39,256 bases of DNA from an uncultured Acidobacteriia bacterium (GTDB lineage: Bacteria; Acidobacteriota; Terriglobia; Bryobacterales; Bryobacteraceae). The translations under genes and the position numbers were made by a program. Below the pieces are notes generated by a model. The model had not been told where the DNA came from. It did no database searches and saw only the letters and a program-made list of their open reading frames with translations. The stretch covers positions 1 through 39,256 of the forward strand of contig CAIKAS010000233.1 in assembly GCA_903825445.1 (NCBI GenBank), in the 5' to 3' direction. This document shows, piece by piece, positions 18,743 to 25,173 of the stretch; the stretch's first letter is position 1, and every line of letters starts with the position of its first letter.

Positions 18743-20686
18743 TTAAGGCCGTTTGCGGAACGGGCGGCTAGGCGGGCGTGAATCGCCATCCCCTGGGCCT
18801 TTGCCACGAGGTGGACCGGCATCCCGGCGCGGCGGTCGATCTCCGCTCGGCGGTCTGCTCGAACCGAAGTCCCGGCGCGGCGGTCGATCTCCGCTCGGCG
18901 GACGACTGGCGCCAAAATCGCGGCGGGGCGGGCGGTCGCCACTTGGAGGACGGCTGCTGCCAAAATCCCTTCGCGGCGGACGGTCCCCACGCGGCGGTCT
19001 GCTCGATCCAAAATCACGGCGTGGCGGGCGATCACCGCTCGGTGGCCTGCTGCTGCCGAAATCCCTTCGCGGCGGACGATCCCCACTCGGAGGACGACTC
19101 GAACCAAAATCACGGCGTGGCGGGCGGTCTCCACTCGGCGGCCGACTGCTGCCAAAATCTCTGCGCGGTGGGCGATCCCCACTTGACGGTCTGCTCGCCG
19201 CAAAATCACGACGCACTGGACGGTCCCCGGCGGGAGGCTTACTCCCGTAATCCCTGCTCGGTGGACGATCGCCGAAATCCCGGCGTGGCGGACGATCTGA
19301 AAAATCGCGACGCGGCGGGCGATCGTTAGAATCCCTGCGCGCTGGCGGACGGTCGCCGCTCGGCGGACGACTCGACCCGAAATCGCGCCGTGGCGGACGA
19401 TCCGCATACGGTCTTGCCGGTGGACGCGAGTCACTCTTAATTTCGCGCTTCGCTGCAGGCTTCTCCGCTTTACGCGGCTTCTCCGCCGGTGCTTCATCCG
19501 AATCTACCGAGGCCACAGGCGCTGCCGACTCGTCTGAGGACACCTCCTCGGACGTCGCTTCCACAGAAGCTTCAATTGCAGTCTCGGACGGCTCGGCCTG
19601 ACCCGCTGCTGCTGCCAGTACTCCCGGCGCCTCAGCCTCTTCCGTCGCTGTCTCCGCAACAACAGGCTCAGGTTTCACCGGTTCCGGCCCAGTCTCTACA
19701 CGAGGCACTCTGCGCGTCACCGGGGGCACCACAGCGCGTGGACGTTCGTCGAACTCACGAGCACCCCGGCGCGGCACGGGCCGCTCAGCCGCCGCTGCTT
19801 CCGCTGCCGCCTGCGCTGCCTGCTTCAGATCCGCCGCGCGCACCACATCATCCACAACCTGCACTACTGCGCGCATCTCGGTCACATCGTGCACCCGCAC
19901 AATGTGCGCGCCATTCATGATGGAAACCGCCACGGCCGCTGCGGTTGCATAAAGCGCTTCCGAATCCGTCGACTCCCCACCTGTAGGAGGCACAAGGAAT
20001 GACTTCCGCGATGGACCCACCAGCAGCGGACAATCGAGCGCCGCCAGTTGCCGCAGATGCGCCAGGATTTCCGAATTCTGCTCCCGGCGTTTGCCGAAAC
20101 CAAGCCCCGGATCCACTGCGATTCGATTGCGTTCCACGCCCGCGCGCCGCGCGCGGTTGATAGTCGCTTCCAGATCCCGAGCCACGGACCCGATCATGTC
20201 CGGCAGCGGCGGCAGCTTCGCCCAGGTTTCGGGAGTGCCGCGCATGTGATTCAAAATCAGCCCCGCATTGGCGTTGGCCACCGTCTTCGCCAGCTCGGCG
20301 TCAAACGTCAGGCCGCTCGGGTCGTTGATAATTTCAATGCCGTATTCCAGCGCGCGTTCGGCGGTTTCCGCTTTGTAGGTGTCGATTGATATCGGAATTG
20401 TGAGCTTATCGCGCAATCGCTTCAGCACGGGCACCAGACGGCGCCACTCTTCTTCGGCGGAAACGCGTTGTGAACCGGGACGCGTGGATTCCGCACCTAT
20501 ATCAATAATGTCGGCGCCTTGTTCTTCCAGTTCGAGCGCGCGGGCGTAAGCACGGTCGGGGTCGGAGAAGTTGCCGCCATCGGAGAACGAGTCGGGTGTA
20601 ACGTTGAGAATGCCCATGATAAGGGTCTTCTCGCCCAACTGGAGTTCCACGGAGCGCAGCTTCCAGTAATAGATCTTGCGATTCAT
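18743..20686 (-). CDS. folP: Dihydropteroate synthase FolP with long disordered repeat tail
   Basis: Residues 1-285 are a complete dihydropteroate synthase, joining p-aminobenzoate to 6-hydroxymethyl-dihydropterin diphosphate in folate synthesis. Motifs in order: GILNVTPDSFSDGG, DIGAESTRPG, SIDTYKAETA, NDPSG, LNHMRG, VDPGLGFGK, GPSRKSFL and RVHDVTEM. Normal FolP ends there; this protein continues for about 360 residues. The extension starts with an Ala/Glu/Pro-rich acidic stretch (about 290-415), then an Arg/Pro/Asp tail built from a 16-residue unit, RPPSGDRPPRRDFGSS, repeated about eight times in tandem with degenerate copies before it. The frame is open from ATG 20686 to TAA without interruption, so this is a true in-frame extension. 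The tail is predicted to be disordered and strongly basic; its role is unknown. Confidence 0.93.
   Translation of the reverse strand: MNRKIYYWKLRSVELQLGEKTLIMGILNVTPDSFSDGGNFSDPDRAYARALELEEQGADIIDIGAESTRPGSQRVSAEEEWRRLVPVLKRLRDKLTIPISIDTYKAETAERALEYGIEIINDPSGLTFDAELAKTVANANAGLILNHMRGTPETWAKLPPLPDMIGSVARDLEATINRARRAGVERNRIAVDPGLGFGKRREQNSEILAHLRQLAALDCPLLVGPSRKSFLVPPTGGESTDSEALYATAAAVAVSIMNGAHIVRVHDVTEMRAVVQVVDDVVRAADLKQAAQAAAEAAAAERPVPRRGAREFDERPRAVVPPVTRRVPRVETGPEPVKPEPVVAETATEEAEAPGVLAAAAGQAEPSETAIEASVEATSEEVSSDESAAPVASVDSDEAPAEKPRKAEKPAAKREIKSDSRPPARPYADRPPRRDFGSSRPPSGDRPPARRDSNDRPPRRDFSDRPPRRDFGDRPPSRDYGSKPPAGDRPVRRDFAASRPSSGDRPPRRDFGSSRPPSGDRPPRRDFGSSRPPSGDRPPRRDFGSSRPPSGDRPPRRDFGSSRPPRGDRPPRRDFGSSRPPSGDRPPRRDFGASRPPSGDRPPRRDFGSSRPPSGDRPPRRDAGPPRGKGPGDGDSRPPSRPFRKRP
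18815..19198. repeat. 48-bp tandem repeat inside folP
   Basis: Eight consecutive imperfect 48-bp units encode the FolP tail unit (RPPSGDRPPRRDFGSS). Substitutions are mostly third-position or conservative (e.g. S to R in one copy, SS to AS in another). Irregular shorter copies continue to about 19420. The period is a multiple of three, so copy-number change would preserve the frame. The periodicity also opens several long frames on both strands, which are not genes. Confidence 0.92.
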
Positions 20687-20756
20687 TTATATTTTCTTTG
20701 GAATCTTTAGTGTCCCACGCGGCGGCAGCCCAATGACATCAAGCGCAGATTGGGGG

Positions 20757-20793
20757 GGCGGGCAATCCTGCCCGCCGCCGCTTTTCAGGCGGC
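20757..20793. repeat. REP-like double hairpin between divergent genes
   Basis: A perfect 8-bp stem, GGCGGGCA/TGCCCGCC with 4-nt loop ATCC (20757-20776), is followed immediately by a smaller GCCGC/GCGGC hairpin (20777-20793). It lies in the 134-bp gap between the divergent folP and MFS starts, so it is not a terminator for either gene. GC-rich palindromes of this style recall dispersed intergenic repeats in acidobacterial genomes, but copy number cannot be seen here. Confidence 0.55.
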
Positions 20794-20820
20794 TTCTTGT
20801 CAGTCTGCTAGCGTAACTCC

Positions 20821-22236
20821 ATGGCCCCCGGCACGTTTAACAAACGACTCCTGCCGTGGCTGGTTGCGGTCGCCTTCTTCATGGAGTCGCTCGACACCAC
20901 GATTCTCAACACCGCCGTTCCCGCCATCGCCGGCGCGCTCAAAGTAGCCCCGCTCAGCATGAAGGCGGTGCTTTCCAGCTACACCCTGAGCCTCGCGGTC
21001 TTCATCCCCATCAGCGGCTGGATGGCGGATCGCTTCGGCACCCGCCGCGTCTTCGCTTCAGCCATCGGCCTTTTCACCTTCGGCTCGTTTCTCTGCGGAA
21101 TCTCCAGCAACATTCACGTGCTGGTGGCCTGCCGCATCTTGCAGGGCTGTGGCGGAGCCATGATGGTGCCGGTCGGCCGCCTCACCATCGTGCGAACCTT
21201 TGCGAAATCCGAACTGGTTCGCGCCATGAGCGCCGTCGCCATCCCCGGCCTCGTAGGACCCATGCTCGGCCCCATCGCCGGTGGCCTGATCGTCGGCTAT
21301 TTCCACTGGCGCGTCATCTTCTTCGTCAACATCCCCATCGGACTAATCGGCCTCTGGATGGTCTACAAGCACCTGCCCGACTATCGCGAAGATTCCGACC
21401 CGCTCGACGCCGTCGGCCTGATTCTCTTCGGTTCCGGCGTAGGCCTCTTGTCGTATGTGCTCGAAGTATTCGGCGAACACACCCTGAGCTCGCGCGAAAT
21501 TCTCGGCTTGCTCGGCATCGCCCTCGCTCTGCTGGCGGGCTATGGACTCCACTCCACCAAGACCGCTTTCCCGCTTCTGTCGCTGGCCCTGTTTCGCGTT
21601 CGGACTTTCCGCGCGGCAGTGAGCGGCAGCTTCTTCACGCGGCTCGGCATCGGCGGCATCCCCTTCATCATTCCCCTGCTCTACCAGGTCGGTCTGGGCT
21701 TCACGCCAATTCAATCCGGCCTGATGATGATGCCGCAGGCGATAGCCGCCATGAGCCTGAAAGTGGTGATGCCGCGGATCCTGTCGCGCTTCGGTTACCG
21801 CATGGTGTTGGTCTCGAACACGGTGATTCTTGGACTGCAAATACTGCTGTTCGCCACCATCGGGACCGGCACGCCGGTGTGGATCATCGTGACCCAGCTG
21901 TTCTGCTTCGGCTTCTTCAGTTCACTGCAATATACGAGCATGAACACCCTGGTCTACGCCGACGTAACGGAGGAACAGGCCAGCAAAGCAAGCTCCATTG
22001 CCAGCACGATGCAGCAGATGTCCATCAGCTTCGGCGTGGCGACAGCGTCGCTGGTGACGGCGTTCTTCATTCCCGATCGCTTCCACACCAGCGCAGCAGA
22101 AATGATCCAGGGCATCCACAAGGCATTTTTCATCCTGGGAGGCCTGACGATCCTCTCCACCATCATCTTTCGTGAACTGCGAAGCAACGACGGCAGCAGT
22201 GCCAGCCAGCACGAAGGCCTGCCTCACGCGGAGTAA
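20821..22236 (+). CDS. DHA2-type MFS multidrug efflux transporter (EmrB/QacA family)
   Basis: A 471-aa inner-membrane drug:proton antiporter of the DHA2 family, with about 14 predicted hydrophobic segments. Diagnostic features are the family motif ESLDTTILNTAVPAIA in TM1 (the acidic residue plus LDxTIxNxAxP), the motif A loop GWMADRFGTRRVF, the motif C region GPMLGPIAGG in TM5, and the WRVIFFVNIPIG block. No membrane-fusion partner (EmrA-like) or outer-membrane channel is adjacent, and no regulator gene is next to it. The drug substrate cannot be predicted. It ends 2 nt before the convergent gene at 22239. Confidence 0.93.
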   Translation: MAPGTFNKRLLPWLVAVAFFMESLDTTILNTAVPAIAGALKVAPLSMKAVLSSYTLSLAVFIPISGWMADRFGTRRVFASAIGLFTFGSFLCGISSNIHVLVACRILQGCGGAMMVPVGRLTIVRTFAKSELVRAMSAVAIPGLVGPMLGPIAGGLIVGYFHWRVIFFVNIPIGLIGLWMVYKHLPDYREDSDPLDAVGLILFGSGVGLLSYVLEVFGEHTLSSREILGLLGIALALLAGYGLHSTKTAFPLLSLALFRVRTFRAAVSGSFFTRLGIGGIPFIIPLLYQVGLGFTPIQSGLMMMPQAIAAMSLKVVMPRILSRFGYRMVLVSNTVILGLQILLFATIGTGTPVWIIVTQLFCFGFFSSLQYTSMNTLVYADVTEEQASKASSIASTMQQMSISFGVATASLVTAFFIPDRFHTSAAEMIQGIHKAFFILGGLTILSTIIFRELRSNDGSSASQHEGLPHAE

Positions 22237-22238
22237 AC

Positions 22239-23027
22239 CTACGGCGCGTCCTCGAACCGAACATTGGTCTCAGAAGCAAACCTCCGATAGTCGGAATACA
22301 CGTTCGTCTGCAAAAATCGCGGCGGATTACCCGACCCGCTGATGGCCCGCATCTCCGCGCTTTGCCGCAGCCACACGCCGTCGGCATTTTCCACAAACAC
22401 CATCGCCACCGTGGACCCCGGCTTCGTATCCTGTCCCGCTCCGATCACCTCCCACTCTTCCCGTACAATCGCGCGGTCAATCTGGTCGATCCAGCTCGTA
22501 AACCGGTAAGCCATCGCCCGGGTCTCAACGTCAGTCTTCGGCGCGGCATCGCCTCTGGGCACGGATTGCACGACCCAGCACATCCGCCCTCCCATTTCTT
22601 CCTCGCGAAGAATCTTGTGCTCCATCACCTTATAAGCGTCTTCAAAAGGAATTCCGCCCTGAAGCGTGCGCCCCTGGTTCTTTGGAGGAGGAGCCGCCCG
22701 GCGCTCAGCCGCAGTCATGCGCATTCTCGCGTCCTCCGCCTTCGCATCCTTCGGCTTCAGCGGTTTACCATCGGACGCGACAAGCTTACGATAGAACGCG
22801 CCTTCGAGAAAAATATCCTCAAAATCGCGATTGATGTAAAGCTTACCCGCCGAGCCATCGGCATTCAGTACCCGATCCTCCTGATGCTCGCGGTAGATGT
22901 ACTGTTGCCGAAGTTCCGCCTGCCGCTTCCCGACCTCAACAGCACTGCGAACAATCTCGTCGCCAGTCAAATCCGCCGCCTGCAGCAACGGACACAAGGA
23001 TAAAACGAGAATCGGGAGTGGCTTCAT
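22239..23027 (-). CDS. Exported hypothetical protein
   Basis: About 262 aa from ATG 23027, which places the signal peptide (LPILVLSLCPLLQAADLTG) at the N-terminus; the longer frame to 23090 would overlap the antitoxin gene. The mature protein is mixed alpha/beta with a charged first half (YIYREHQEDRVLNADG), a conserved-looking core (RMCWVVQSVPRGDA, YRFTSWIDQIDRAIVREEWEV) and an aromatic C-terminal strand region. It resembles acidobacterial exported proteins of unknown function; no catalytic motif is recognised. It converges on the MFS gene. Confidence 0.75.
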   Translation of the reverse strand: MKPLPILVLSLCPLLQAADLTGDEIVRSAVEVGKRQAELRQQYIYREHQEDRVLNADGSAGKLYINRDFEDIFLEGAFYRKLVASDGKPLKPKDAKAEDARMRMTAAERRAAPPPKNQGRTLQGGIPFEDAYKVMEHKILREEEMGGRMCWVVQSVPRGDAAPKTDVETRAMAYRFTSWIDQIDRAIVREEWEVIGAGQDTKPGSTVAMVFVENADGVWLRQSAEMRAISGSGNPPRFLQTNVYSDYRRFASETNVRFEDAP

Positions 23028-23046
23028 GGTGCCATAAACAAAGTTC

Positions 23047-23349
23047 TCACGCCAGCAGCGCGCGCCGTACCGCCTCCGGCTCCCGCGCAATCACCGTCAG
23101 GAACGCGCGGGCCGGACCCGTCGGTACGCGCCTGCCGTGTTCCCAGTGTTCCAGCGTACGTTTGCTCAATCCGAACAACCTGGCGAACTCGCCCTGCGAC
23201 AGAGAAATTTTTTCGCGGATCGCTCTTACGTTGATATCGTCTGGAACATGGGCCTCGCATCCATGATCGGCCTTCCCCTCGGCGAATGCCAGCGCCTGCC
23301 GGGCACTCGCGATCATTCGTTCTCCTGCCGTAAGACTGCGCTTTTTCAT
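23047..23349 (-). CDS. XRE-family antitoxin (HigA/NadS-like, COG2944 type)
   Basis: A 100-aa DNA-binding protein. The C-terminal half carries the helix-turn-helix LSQGEFARLFGLSKRTLEHW followed by EHGRRVPTGPARAFLTVI, a signature of the short XRE antitoxins paired with RelE-like toxins. The N-terminal 45 residues are likely the toxin-binding part. It is the second gene of the pair, and its ATG overlaps the toxin stop (ATGA), so synthesis of the two is coupled. It should neutralise the toxin and repress the operon by binding the inverted repeat at 23705-23721. Confidence 0.9.
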   Translation of the reverse strand: MKKRSLTAGERMIASARQALAFAEGKADHGCEAHVPDDINVRAIREKISLSQGEFARLFGLSKRTLEHWEHGRRVPTGPARAFLTVIAREPEAVRRALLA

Positions 23350-23696
23350 CTCAACCTCCGGCGTGCCTTGTAGGCTTTCACAATATCGGCGAGCACGGTC
23401 TTCAGAACGGTCCGTTCCTTCGCCGTCAAATTCGTCTTTTCGTTCTTTGCAAATACGTTCAGCAGGAATACCGGCACCTCCGTGCCGCTGAAAAACGTAA
23501 TCACCCGGTAGCCACCGCTCTTGCCCTTCCCTTTACCCGCGAAGCGAACCTTCCTCGCCCCGCCAGTACCCTCAATGGGATCGCCCGCCGTCGGGTTATC
23601 TGCAATCCAGTCGATGATTTCAAATCGCACCGCTTCGGTCAGGCCGAGAGCTCTGACGTCTGCGAGAAACGCCGGAGTTTCGACTACAGTCTGCAA
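23346..23696 (-). CDS. RelE/HigB-like toxin (COG4737 type)
   Basis: A 116-aa basic protein of the RelE/ParE superfamily, predicted to be a ribosome-associated mRNA endonuclease. It carries the COG4737 block GTGGARKVRFAGKGKGKSGG followed by YRVITFF, then VFLLNVFAKNEKTNLT and a basic C-terminus. The first residues (MQTVVETPAFL) match the family's usual start, which supports the TTG codon at 23696 even though no proper Shine-Dalgarno precedes it. The toxin-first, antitoxin-second order is the HigBA-like arrangement. Toxicity is inferred from the family. Confidence 0.9.
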   Translation of the reverse strand: MQTVVETPAFLADVRALGLTEAVRFEIIDWIADNPTAGDPIEGTGGARKVRFAGKGKGKSGGYRVITFFSGTEVPVFLLNVFAKNEKTNLTAKERTVLKTVLADIVKAYKARRRLR

Positions 23697-23701
23697 TATT
23701 T

Positions 23702-23721
23702 ATTATACTCCAATGGAGTAT
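23702..23721 (-). promoter_or_regulatory. Promoter and operator of the toxin-antitoxin operon
   Basis: On the minus strand TATAAT (23702-23707) is a perfect -10 box about 6 nt before the toxin TTG codon, so the transcript would be nearly leaderless. It overlaps a perfect inverted repeat, ATACTCC-AAT-GGAGTAT (23705-23721), the expected site for autorepression. A further half-site, GGGAGTAT, lies just upstream at 23728-23735. No good -35 hexamer is visible. Confidence 0.65.
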
Positions 23722-23890
23722 GCCACAGGGAGTATTTGCTCGCGGCGCTAGCTGTGGCCCAGGCGCCTGCACCAGGGCTGGAAAGTTCTCCTGCAATCTG
23801 CGGCCGGCGGCCTCCAGCTGGAATTCTGGCGCTGGCATGCTGCCATGAATCGCCTCCAACAGAAAATCCAAATCCCACCATTTTTCAGTT

Positions 23891-23910
23891 CCCCGACCAA
23901 TTGGTCGGGG
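23891..23910. promoter_or_regulatory. Perfect 20-bp palindrome (possible operator)
   Basis: CCCCGACC followed by AATT and its exact complement, a perfect 20-bp inverted repeat. There is no T-run on either side, so it does not look like an intrinsic terminator. The core GACCAATTGGTC resembles operators of TetR-type regulators, but no regulator gene is adjacent. A TATATACT sequence (23923-23930) and a short open frame (23942) follow on the plus strand. Confidence 0.4.
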
Positions 23911-23941
23911 CCTCGTTGAACGGCTATATACTGGTGTTGGA

Positions 23942-24112
23942 ATGTGGGCTGGTGCCGTACTGTTATTTGTCTTTCTGCTGTGGTTCACCGCTGCGCTCCG
24001 GCGATTCCTCCTGCGCCTGTCTGTCCAGATGCTGAGTCTTGCCGCGTTGCTTCTTAGATCTGCGAAGCGGGTATTGTGGCTCGTGTATCCTTCACTGCGT
24101 AGAACCTCGTAA
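23942..24112 (+). CDS. Possible small membrane protein (56 aa)
   Basis: An ATG-initiated 56-codon frame with one strongly hydrophobic segment at the N-terminus (WAGAVLLFVFLLWFTAALRR) followed by Arg- and Leu-rich amphipathic residues and a basic end (PSLRRTS). The ribosome binding site is weak (GGTGTTGG). It is the only plausible coding content in the 560-bp gap between the toxin and the RHH gene. No family is recognised and it may be a chance frame. Confidence 0.25.
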   Translation: MWAGAVLLFVFLLWFTAALRRFLLRLSVQMLSLAALLLRSAKRVLWLVYPSLRRTS

Positions 24113-24187
24113 TAATCGCGAGTGCCTGCCAGCAGACGATTTCGACCGGTTGTCGTCACACCAGCGCACATTAGCTATCTTTAAAAT

Positions 24188-24226
24188 TATCCGCGTTTAT
24201 CCGCGTGCATCTGTGGCCAAAGACTT
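24188..24226 (+). repeat. Direct repeat copy 1 (TTATCcGCG-type)
   Basis: Begins TTATCCGCGTTTATCCGCG and continues TGCATCTGTGGCCAAAGACTT. It matches the copy at 24502-24542 at most positions and is itself built from two TTATCCGCG units plus a related GCATCTG unit. The pair brackets the RHH gene. Elements of this type, whose translation gives peptides like INADK, are scattered in many bacterial genomes. Confidence 0.7.
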
Positions 24227-24257
24227 TGCCAATGATATGAGTGGGAAGAGCGACAGT

Positions 24258-24491
24258 ATGCCGAAAACACCTAAGTCTCTAAGCGCCGATGAGATCGCGG
24301 AGAAGGCGACTCGCGGAGAAGATGTGTCAGCCTTTTTTACCGGGAAGTTCACGGTAGTAAAACCACTACACCGCGTTAACGTCGATCTGACGCAGGGCCT
24401 TCTTCGCGAGTTGGATGCCCGTGCCGCCCGTTTGAATATTAGTCGTCAGGCAGTAATAAAAACGCTGTTGAGCCAAGCCCTGGAACGGTAA
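24258..24491 (+). CDS. Ribbon-helix-helix (CopG-type) antitoxin-like protein
   Basis: A 77-aa protein from ATG 24258, preceded by GGGAAGAG at a good distance (an in-frame ATG 21 nt upstream has no ribosome binding site). The N-terminus, PKSLSADEIAEKATRGEDVS followed by AFF, and the C-terminal RHH domain, RVNVDLTQGLLRELDARAAR followed by LNISRQAVIKTLLSQALER, match CopG/BrnA-like antitoxins. These bind operator DNA as dimers and neutralise a toxin usually encoded directly upstream. Here no toxin gene is seen on either side, so the antitoxin appears orphaned. It is flanked on both sides by copies of a 39-41 bp repeat, suggesting that it moved or was retained as a cassette. Confidence 0.85.
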   Translation: MPKTPKSLSADEIAEKATRGEDVSAFFTGKFTVVKPLHRVNVDLTQGLLRELDARAARLNISRQAVIKTLLSQALER

Positions 24492-24501
24492 CCGACCGCA
24501 C

Positions 24502-24542
24502 TTATCGGCGTTTATCGGCGTGCATCGGCGGCTAAAGAACTT
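24502..24542 (+). repeat. Direct repeat copy 2 (TTATCgGCG-type)
   Basis: Begins TTATCGGCGTTTATCGGCG and continues TGCATCGGCGGCTAAAGAACTT, 11 nt after the RHH stop. It is the same element as 24188-24226; the variant C/G positions differ consistently within each copy (CCG in copy 1, CGG in copy 2), as if each copy had been homogenised internally. Confidence 0.7.
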
Positions 24543-24893
24543 GACTTTTTTCAGAGTCACGACGCGTGAAAATATAGCTATCCCTCTCCCCCTCATACCT
24601 TTCCCACCATTCTGCCCATCCGATCACCCAGTTTTCCCCCACCTTCGCGCTACTCTCAAACCGGATACTATGCTTACGACACACCAGATCTCCGCCAGTC
24701 GCAATTCCAGCCCCGCCAGCCTCCATTTTCAGGGAAATAATGAAATAGCGCGGAATGAAGCCAAAAACCCTTTTAGAATCAACGAAAGGCAAAAATAATG
24801 AACCCACGCAGAGGCCTGGTGAACCCACCAAAAGGCCCATCAAAGCCACCCCCAGCCCCGTCAAACCCACCGCCAAGCGCACGATCCATAAAT
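24543..24893. other. Intergenic stretch without a convincing gene
   Basis: About 350 bp between the repeat and the ilv promoter. A minus-strand frame of 116 codons (24532-24882) and a plus-strand Pro-rich frame cross here, but both are low-complexity where they overlap (CCCCAGCCCC-type runs), lack ribosome binding sites and show no family similarity. They may be decayed sequence. No RNA gene or terminator is recognised. Confidence 0.4.
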
Positions 24894-24899
24894 ATAATT
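24894..24899 (+). promoter_or_regulatory. Candidate -10 box of the ilv operon
   Basis: TATAAT, in an AT-rich island (AAATATAATTAATAC), about 58 nt before the leader-peptide ATG. The position 17 nt upstream (CCGCCA) is not a recognisable -35, so the promoter may need an activator or use a divergent -35. Confidence 0.45.
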
Positions 24900-24956
24900 A
24901 ATACTCAACCGCACTTGCATTTCGAAAACTTTCGTTCTAAACTGGAAGTTCTGGCA

Positions 24957-25043
24957 ATGCCGTTCAGCTTCACAGTGCGCCCCCTTACCCTGACCATTCC
25001 GGTAGTCAGCATTATCGTGGTCGTCGTATCGGGCCCCGCCTGA
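24957..25043 (+). CDS. Branched-chain amino acid leader peptide (28 aa)
   Basis: A 28-codon frame with GGAAG 8 nt before its ATG. Its second half is VVSIIVVVVSGPA: six Val codons and two Ile codons within nine positions, with one further Ile and several Leu/Thr codons before it. This composition and its place before ilvB match IlvL/IvbL leader peptides, whose translation senses charged tRNA-Val/Ile. The TGA stop (25041-25043) lies 1 nt before the first arm of the antiterminator hairpin, the geometry needed for attenuation. The peptide itself probably has no function after synthesis. Confidence 0.8.
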   Translation: MPFSFTVRPLTLTIPVVSIIVVVVSGPA

Positions 25044-25044
25044 A

Positions 25045-25113
25045 GCCTTCGGTAAAGTCAAAAACTTCCGAGGCCATCAGCGGGGAGCAGTAAGCCCAGC
25101 CGGTGGCCTTTTT
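25045..25113 (+). promoter_or_regulatory. Transcription attenuator of the ilvBNC-cimA operon
   Basis: Two mutually exclusive structures are visible. The antiterminator pairs GCC(T)TCGG (25045-25052) with CCGAGGC (25068-25074). The terminator pairs GGCCATC (25072-25078) with GGTGGCC (25102-25108), aided by an inner GGG/CCC pairing, and is followed by TTTTT (25109-25113). The arms share 25072-25074. A ribosome that reaches the leader stop would cover 25045-25052 and allow termination; one stalled at the Val/Ile codons would leave it free to form the antiterminator. The ilvB start follows 60 nt later. Confidence 0.75.
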
Positions 25114-25173
25114 CATTGTGACCGCATAAAAACAGTTATCAGTTAAAAGTAATCAGGAGCAAACTTAATTACC

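Noticed and set aside
18815..19198. CRISPR array
   Set aside because: Units are contiguous with no unique spacers and encode a repeating peptide.
18688..19497. Long open frames on both strands across the folP tail (e.g. an Arg/Val/Ile-rich 269-codon frame)
   Set aside because: They arise from the 48-bp period, which repeats any stop-free frame; only the FolP frame continues a real protein domain.
20856..22175. 439-codon second plus-strand frame in the MFS gene
   Set aside because: His/Arg-rich out-of-frame reading of the transporter; no hydrophobic pattern.
23891..23910. Intrinsic terminator at the 20-bp palindrome
   Set aside because: No T-run on either side and only a 4-nt loop with no upstream gene ending nearby.
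24532..24882. 116-codon minus-strand frame before the ilv promoter
   Set aside because: Low-complexity Gly/Leu/Val start, no ribosome binding site, overlaps the repeat copy at its end, no recognised family.
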